Of a stretch of 64,000 nt of DNA, positions 59,785-64,000 are shown in pieces. The number at the start of each line of letters is the position of its first letter. Positions within the stretch are counted from its first letter, which is position 1. The stretch lies in contig NZ_JAGEOJ010000005.1 of assembly GCF_017573505.1 (NCBI RefSeq), positions 248,001-312,000 of the forward strand, read 5' to 3'. The position numbers and the translations under genes are program-made. The DNA is from Actinomadura barringtoniae. GTDB lineage: Bacteria > Actinomycetota > Actinomycetes > Streptosporangiales > Streptosporangiaceae. Under the pieces are notes generated by a model. The model saw nothing but the letters and a program-made list of their open reading frames with translations, did no database searches and was not told the origin of the DNA.

Positions 59785-60567
59785 ATGAACCACGGGCAGT
59801 CTCGGTCTTCGCCGGACGACACGCCCGCTTTTGCCACCACGCTCCCCATGCGGAGCCCTTTGGAACCCGAGCCGGGGGACCCGGGTCTCTGGCGGCGACG
59901 GCTGCGGCACGACATCAGGCACGAGCTCGGCACGATCATCATGCTGGCCTCGGCGGTCGTGGTGGCCGACGACATCGGCGCCGGCAGCCGCGAGCGGATC
60001 GAGCAGCTGCTCGGTGAGACCCGCTGGCTGGACCATCTGCTGCGCCGCCTCGACGAGGACGACGACCCGCAGCCGCTCCCCTGCCCGGAGCGCATCCGGG
60101 TGGACGGGCTGACCGCCGAGGTCGTCACGGGCCTGAGCCTCGCGACTCCGCACGAGGTGTGCTTCCAGGGCTCGGAGGCCTGGGCCCACATGGACGCGGT
60201 CGCGCTGTGGCGCGCGCTGCGCAACGTTCTGGACAACGCCTGCCGGGTCGCGGCGGGCCGGGTGAACGTCAACGTCGCGGTCGACCACGGCTGGGTCGTC
60301 ATCCAGGTCGACGACGACGGCCCCGGCTTCGGCGCGGGACCGGGCACGAGCGCGGGCACGGGCGCGCCGCGCGGCCTGGCCTCTCTCGGCCTCGGCATCG
60401 TGCACGACCTCATCTCCGGCTACGGCGGCAGCCTGGAGATCCGCACCTGCGAGATGGGCGGCGCGCGCGTGCGGATGTCGCTGCCCTCGGCGCCCCCGGT
60501 GCGGATGAGCCCGGCCGTGAACCCGGCCGCCGTCATCGGCGCCGACGACTGGCGGCCGCATCGATGA
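59785..60567 (+). CDS. Histidine kinase without membrane or sensor domain
   Basis: 260 residues. LRHDIRHELGTIIMLASAV holds the likely phospho-acceptor H46; the ATPase domain has RNVLDNACRVA (N box), VDDDGPGFGAGPG (G1) and LASLGLGIVHDLISGYGGS (G2). There is no transmembrane segment, so it is a cytoplasmic kinase that must receive its signal from a partner or small molecule. A Gly/Thr/Ala insert sits between the G boxes. ATG at 59785. Its stop overlaps the start of the response regulator, its obvious partner. Confidence 0.85.
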   Translation: MNHGQSRSSPDDTPAFATTLPMRSPLEPEPGDPGLWRRRLRHDIRHELGTIIMLASAVVVADDIGAGSRERIEQLLGETRWLDHLLRRLDEDDDPQPLPCPERIRVDGLTAEVVTGLSLATPHEVCFQGSEAWAHMDAVALWRALRNVLDNACRVAAGRVNVNVAVDHGWVVIQVDDDGPGFGAGPGTSAGTGAPRGLASLGLGIVHDLISGYGGSLEIRTCEMGGARVRMSLPSAPPVRMSPAVNPAAVIGADDWRPHR

Positions 60568-61247
60568 GGGTCATCATCTGTGACGACCACGCGGTCTTCG
60601 CCGACTCGCTGTCCCTGGTGCTCGGCGACGCCGGCCACATCGTCGCGGGCGTGACCTACTCCCCGCAGGACCTGCTCGCGGTCCTGCGGGGGCGGCGCGC
60701 GGACGTCTGCCTGATCGACCTGCACTTCCCGTCCGGCACCGCGCTGGACTGGATGCCGAGGCTGCGCGCCGCCGCTCCCGAGACCATGTTCGTCGTGCTG
60801 ACCGGCTTCATGGACCAGGAGGTCCTGGACGCCGGGCTGGCGGCGGGCGTGCGCGGCTTCGCGCACAAGGGCCAGCAGGCGCACGACATCCTCACCGTGC
60901 TGCGCCGGGTCGCGGCCGGCGACGTGGTCGCCGACCTCGGCGGCCGCGGCGGCGCGCGGCACGGCGGCGCCGCGGCGGGCGCCGGCGGCGACGCGCGGAC
61001 GCGCAGCCAGGCCCAGAAGGTCGCGCAGTTCCTCACTCCGCGAGAACGCGAGGTCCTGACCAGACTGGCGCGCGGCGAGTCAACCCAGGCCCTGGCCAAG
61101 GCGATGGGCGTGACCCGCAGCACCGCCCGCAGCCACGTCCAGAGCGTGCTCAGCAAGCTCGGCGTGCACTCCCAGCGCGAGGCGGTCATCGAGGCGGCAC
61201 GGCATGGACTGGTGAGCGTGGAGACCGGTGAGTGGCTCGCCGGCTGA
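60564..61247 (+). CDS. NarL/FixJ-family response regulator
   Basis: 227 residues. The receiver domain has IICDDHAVFADSLSLVL, phospho-acceptor D52 in VCLIDLHFPSG, the Thr of VVLTGFM and the Lys in FAHKGQQ. A Gly/Ala-rich linker leads to the LuxR helix-turn-helix FLTPREREVLTRLARGESTQ then MGVTRSTARSHVQSVLSKLG. ATG at 60564 overlaps the kinase stop (ATGA). Similar in type to the orphan regulator at 47412, on the other side of the polysaccharide operon. Confidence 0.9.
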   Translation: MRVIICDDHAVFADSLSLVLGDAGHIVAGVTYSPQDLLAVLRGRRADVCLIDLHFPSGTALDWMPRLRAAAPETMFVVLTGFMDQEVLDAGLAAGVRGFAHKGQQAHDILTVLRRVAAGDVVADLGGRGGARHGGAAAGAGGDARTRSQAQKVAQFLTPREREVLTRLARGESTQALAKAMGVTRSTARSHVQSVLSKLGVHSQREAVIEAARHGLVSVETGEWLAG

Positions 61248-61412
61248 GGAGCGTCGAGACCAGCGGAGGACCCGCCGGTCGACGACCGAAGCGGCCACGC
61301 GAACCCCGACTCCCGTCAGATCGTCCGGGTTGCAGGCATGCGTAGGCCAAATCCGGACATAGAGGCTTCGGTGCGAACCGGGTTACGTTCCGGGTGAAGA
61401 GGAGGTGCCCCC

Positions 61413-62435
61413 ATGCCTCAACGACGAGGCGCGCTGCCCATCTCCGACGCCGAGGTCCTCGGGTGTCCGGACACCTATGTCCGCGGCGTCCCCTACGACA
61501 GCCTGGATCGGCTGCGCGCCAAGACCCCGGTGGTGTGGCTTGATGGGCGACTGGCCGACGAGCCCGGCTCGTGGGCCGTCCTGCGGTACGACGACGTACG
61601 AAGGGCGCTCTCCCGGCCTGAGCTGTTCACCCCCGTTCTCTATGACGCGCTGCACGGCCCGGTCTACGACGACGACAGGACGCAGGGTCACCCCGACGGT
61701 GGCGAGGAAGGCGGCGGCGAGCCGGAGGCCGCGGCGATGCTCATCGACATGGAGCCGCCCGCCCGCGCCATGCTGAGCCGCGTCACGGGCACCACGGTCG
61801 ACTTCATCCACGACGTGCTCGCCGAGATGCCCGAGACCATGCGCAACACCCTGGCGGGCGGCGTCTACGCCCTGCTGCGCAACCCCGACCAGTACGCCCG
61901 GCTCCGCGCCGCGAAGCTGACCGCCGCCCAGCACGAGGGCGACGGCTACCGGGGCGACGGCAACGGTTCCCGAGCGGACGGCGACGGTCATCGGGCCGAC
62001 GGGGACGCCTACGGGCAGGCGGAGGCCCTGCTCGACAGCGCGGTCGAGGAGATGTTGCGCTGGTGGACGCCGGTGCTGCACGTCCGGCGGCTCGTACGGC
62101 GGAACACGGTGATGGGCGGCGTGCCGCTGCTGGCCGGTGAGCACGTCTCGCTGTGGCTCACCGCCGCCAACCACGATGAGGCGGCGTTCGCTCAGCCGAC
62201 CCGGTTCGTGCCCGAGCGGTTCCTGGAAGGGACAGACCATCACCTGAGTTTCGGTCAGGGCACAAGGGCCTGCCTGGGGGCCCGTCTTGCCCGGGTTCAT
62301 CTCCGCGCGATGATCAATGCCGTGCTGGAGCGCCCCGGGCGGCTGGAACCGGCCGGCGAGGCCGTCCCCGTCCGCTCGATCGCCCGCCATGGCTTCGAAA
62401 GACTCCCCGTGCGCTGGGCGAATGGTCCTGCCTGA
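61413..62435 (+). CDS. Cytochrome P450 with large internal deletion
   Basis: 340 residues against ~400 for the family. The N-terminal part (YDSLDRLRAKTPVVWL, SWAVLRYDDVRRALSRPELF) and the C-terminal part (EEMLRWWTPVLHVRRLVRRN, heme loop FGQGTRACLGARLAR with C287) are intact. Between them, MLSRVTG runs into TVDFIHDVLAEMP and then ETMRNTLAGGVYALL, so most of the C to I helices, including the AGxxTT oxygen-binding site, is missing. A Gly/Asp repeat (GDGNGSRADGDGHRADGDAY) is inserted before the K helix. The frame is kept, and ATG at 61413 follows GAGGAGG, so it may be expressed, but ordinary P450 activity is doubtful. Confidence 0.75.
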   Translation: MPQRRGALPISDAEVLGCPDTYVRGVPYDSLDRLRAKTPVVWLDGRLADEPGSWAVLRYDDVRRALSRPELFTPVLYDALHGPVYDDDRTQGHPDGGEEGGGEPEAAAMLIDMEPPARAMLSRVTGTTVDFIHDVLAEMPETMRNTLAGGVYALLRNPDQYARLRAAKLTAAQHEGDGYRGDGNGSRADGDGHRADGDAYGQAEALLDSAVEEMLRWWTPVLHVRRLVRRNTVMGGVPLLAGEHVSLWLTAANHDEAAFAQPTRFVPERFLEGTDHHLSFGQGTRACLGARLARVHLRAMINAVLERPGRLEPAGEAVPVRSIARHGFERLPVRWANGPA

Positions 62436-62667
62436 GATCAATCTCACGCGCTCGTCACCAGACCAAGCACGGCCGCGGCTGAGACCCCTGAAACAGGGCG
62501 CAACCTGCCGGACAAGGACATTCTGAAGACGTTCCGGCGACGCCCCGCGGCTACGATCATGACCGTTGGCTTAACGTTCGCTGGAACTCTCCTGCATGCC
62601 AGTTGAGTTGTTCATTGCGCGCCCATGCCGTCGGGGGCAGGGTCGATCGGACGAGGGGTGCCGTCAC

Positions 62668-63801
62668 GTGGGACTGACCAGCGGGGGGCTGATCGCGCTC
62701 CTCAGCGTGCTGACGATCGTCGCCCTCGCGGGCACCGTATGGGTGTGGCCTCGCCTCACCACCGGCGGGATCCGCTTCCTGGCGCTGCGCGCGGGCGTGC
62801 TGCTCGGCGGGCAGACGCTGATCGTGCTGCTGCTGCTCGTGATCGTGAACGCGTACTACCAGTTCTACGGCAACTGGAACGACCTCATGGGCGCGGCAGG
62901 CGGCAAGACCACGATCCACCAGCACCCGCAGACGCGGCCGAACGCGGCGGCGACCACGCAGGTCACCCGTACGATCACCGCCAAGCTCGGCCCCGGCCAC
63001 GGCGAGCGGCCCTCGCGCGACGGGCAGCTCCAGCACCTGGAGATCCACGGGGTGCGCACCGGGCTGAGCGGCGACGCCTACGTCTACCTGCCGCCGCAGT
63101 ACTTCAAGAAGGACGCCGCGACCAAGCGCTTCCCGGTCGTGATGCTGATCGCCGGCTACCCGTCGGTCGACCACCTCACCTGGATCGACAAGGGGCACGT
63201 CCCCGACGAGGCCGCCAAGCAGCTGAACGCGGGCCAGATCCAGCCGATGATCTACGTGATGATGCGGCCCACGGTGGAGCCCGGCTGGGACACCGAGTGC
63301 GCGGACGTGCCCGGCGGGCCCAAGGTCGAGACGTTCTTCGCCCAGGACGTTCCAGAGGCCGTGCAGAGCGCCTACCGCACGGCACAGACCCGCAAGGGCT
63401 GGGGCATCGCGGGCTACTCCACCGGCGGCTACTGCGCGACCAAGATCGCGATGCTGCACTCCGACCGGTTCAGCGCCGCGGCGAGCATGGCGGGCCACTT
63501 CAACGCCATTCTGGACCGCACCACGCGCAACCTCTACGACGGCAGCGCCGACCTGCGCCGCGACAACAACCTCACCTGGCGGCTGAAGAACCTCCCGCAG
63601 CCGCCGATCTCGCTCCTGGTGGCCTCGGCCAGCATCGGCGAGAAGACCTATCCCTCGGCCGTGCAGTTCATGAAACAGGCCAGGCCGCCGCTCATCGTCG
63701 ACGAGAAGCTGCTGCCGACCGGCGGCCACAACTTCAAGACGTTCCGCAAGTACATCCCGCCGGTCATCCACTGGATGAGCACCCACCTCCAGGGGGAATG
63801 A
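62668..63801 (+). CDS. Membrane-anchored esterase (alpha/beta hydrolase, antigen-85/esterase-D-like)
   Basis: 377 residues. Two N-terminal membrane helices (LIALLSVLTIVALAGTVWVW and LLGGQTLIVLLLLVIVNAYY) are followed by an external hydrolase: YVYLPPQYF, VVMLIAGYPS, the nucleophile elbow GYSTGG with S251, and His in GGHNFKTF (H354). The fold is that of mycolyltransferase/esterase-D relatives, which act on acyl esters at the cell surface. GTG at 62668 follows GAGGGG; an ATG further upstream is less likely. The next gene starts 1 bp after its stop. Confidence 0.82.
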   Translation: MGLTSGGLIALLSVLTIVALAGTVWVWPRLTTGGIRFLALRAGVLLGGQTLIVLLLLVIVNAYYQFYGNWNDLMGAAGGKTTIHQHPQTRPNAAATTQVTRTITAKLGPGHGERPSRDGQLQHLEIHGVRTGLSGDAYVYLPPQYFKKDAATKRFPVVMLIAGYPSVDHLTWIDKGHVPDEAAKQLNAGQIQPMIYVMMRPTVEPGWDTECADVPGGPKVETFFAQDVPEAVQSAYRTAQTRKGWGIAGYSTGGYCATKIAMLHSDRFSAAASMAGHFNAILDRTTRNLYDGSADLRRDNNLTWRLKNLPQPPISLLVASASIGEKTYPSAVQFMKQARPPLIVDEKLLPTGGHNFKTFRKYIPPVIHWMSTHLQGE

Positions 63802-63802
63802 C

Positions 63803-64000
63803 ATGCCATTCGCCGACATGCCCCTCACCGCCGGAACGCCCCTCAGCTCAGGCACTCCGCTCGCCGATGCCGGGCCGTTCGAGCCCACCAGCGCGGGCCT
63901 GCTCCTCCCGATCTGCCTGCTGGCGGCCGCCGGCTTCGTCCTCACGCTGTGGGCGTGGCGCCGCACGGCGGGCCGCAGCGTCCTCGCCGTGCTGTCGCGA
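63803..64000 (+). CDS. Membrane protein, 3' truncated by window end
   Basis: The frame from the ATG at 63803 stays open to the window end (66 codons). The start follows AGGGGGA near the end of the esterase gene. After a Thr/Pro/Ala-rich leader (LTAGTPLSSGTPLADAGPFE) comes a hydrophobic helix (LLLPICLLAAAGFVLTLWAW) and RRTAGRS. The layout resembles the N-terminus of the preceding esterase, so a second anchored hydrolase is possible, but nothing beyond the membrane segment is visible. Confidence 0.6.
   Translation, partial: MPFADMPLTAGTPLSSGTPLADAGPFEPTSAGLLLPICLLAAAGFVLTLWAWRRTAGRSVLAVLSR

Noticed and set aside
46065..61247. Sialic acid or CMP-sialic acid pathway suggested by the CMAH-like hydroxylase
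   Set aside because: No NeuA, NeuB, NeuC or sialyltransferase is present in the window, and the hydroxylase fits NamH better in domain order.
1..64000. tRNA, rRNA or prophage genes
   Set aside because: No cloverleaf-like segment with a TTCGA-type T loop, no rRNA core sequence, and no integrase, terminase or capsid-like protein was seen on reading both strands.

Overview
The window is chromosomal DNA of very high G+C. Codon third positions are dominated by G/C, GTG and TTG starts are frequent, and the gene families are actinobacterial: DasR-type GntR regulation, DUF4239, PucR and NarL regulators, ECF sigma factors and a NamH-type hydroxylase. I infer a soil-type actinomycete, possibly of the Streptosporangiales/Thermomonosporaceae kind, but nothing here fixes the genus. 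I saw no tRNA, rRNA, CRISPR array, insertion sequence or prophage.

Layout. 1-7.8 kb: the end of a GNAT acetyltransferase, a TIGR00027-type methyltransferase, a sugar ABC importer (binding lipoprotein plus two permeases) behind a promoter with a DasR-like operator, an L,D-transpeptidase-like protein, and an ABC exporter driven by a promoter with a SoxR-type box. 8-18.4 kb: a class V PLP enzyme, an LCP cell-wall ligase coupled to a sigma factor, zwf, a DUF4239 membrane protein, an unusually long D-Ala-D-Ala carboxypeptidase, a PucR regulator, a LysE exporter and the downstream end of a TetR gene. 18.3-26.9 kb: a probable lipid/terpenoid-type catabolic locus (TetR, three SDRs, amidohydrolase, P450, acyl-CoA ligase, methyltransferase) arranged around one divergent operator. 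26.9-38.5 kb: an accessory stretch with lower gene density, small unknown proteins, two truncated genes joined at an apparent deletion scar, an ECF sigma/SRPBCC/FAD-oxidoreductase trio, an immunity-type SUKH-SUFU protein, a likely pseudogene and long minisatellites.

38.5-46 kb: an amino-sugar (chitin/GlcNAc) locus with an ABC importer, a DasR-like GntR regulator, a GH20 beta-N-acetylhexosaminidase and a CBM3-GH16-like secreted glycanase. Operator-like palindromes sit inside the -35/-10 spacer of its promoters, and the same arrangement occurs at the importer near 1.6 kb, so the two loci probably form one regulon. 46-61.2 kb: galE, an orphan response regulator, and a nine-gene Wzy-type exopolysaccharide operon (chain-length protein, sugar aminotransferase, CapD-like SDR, glycosyltransferase, ligase/polymerase, flippase, priming transferase, TIM-barrel-like protein). 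It ends at a 29-bp perfect hairpin opposite a NamH-like N-acyl-sugar hydroxylase, followed by a coupled histidine kinase/response regulator pair. 61.4-64 kb: an internally deleted P450 and a membrane-anchored esterase followed by a partial membrane protein.

Two themes run through the whole window. First, several gene 3' ends are followed by short tandem repeats that copy the stop-codon region. Second, several reading frames carry in-frame minisatellite expansions. No single locus can be called a new system from sequence alone. The best candidates for follow-up are the NamH-like hydroxylase beside the polysaccharide operon, the CapD-like enzyme without its catalytic lysine, and the stop-codon repeats.
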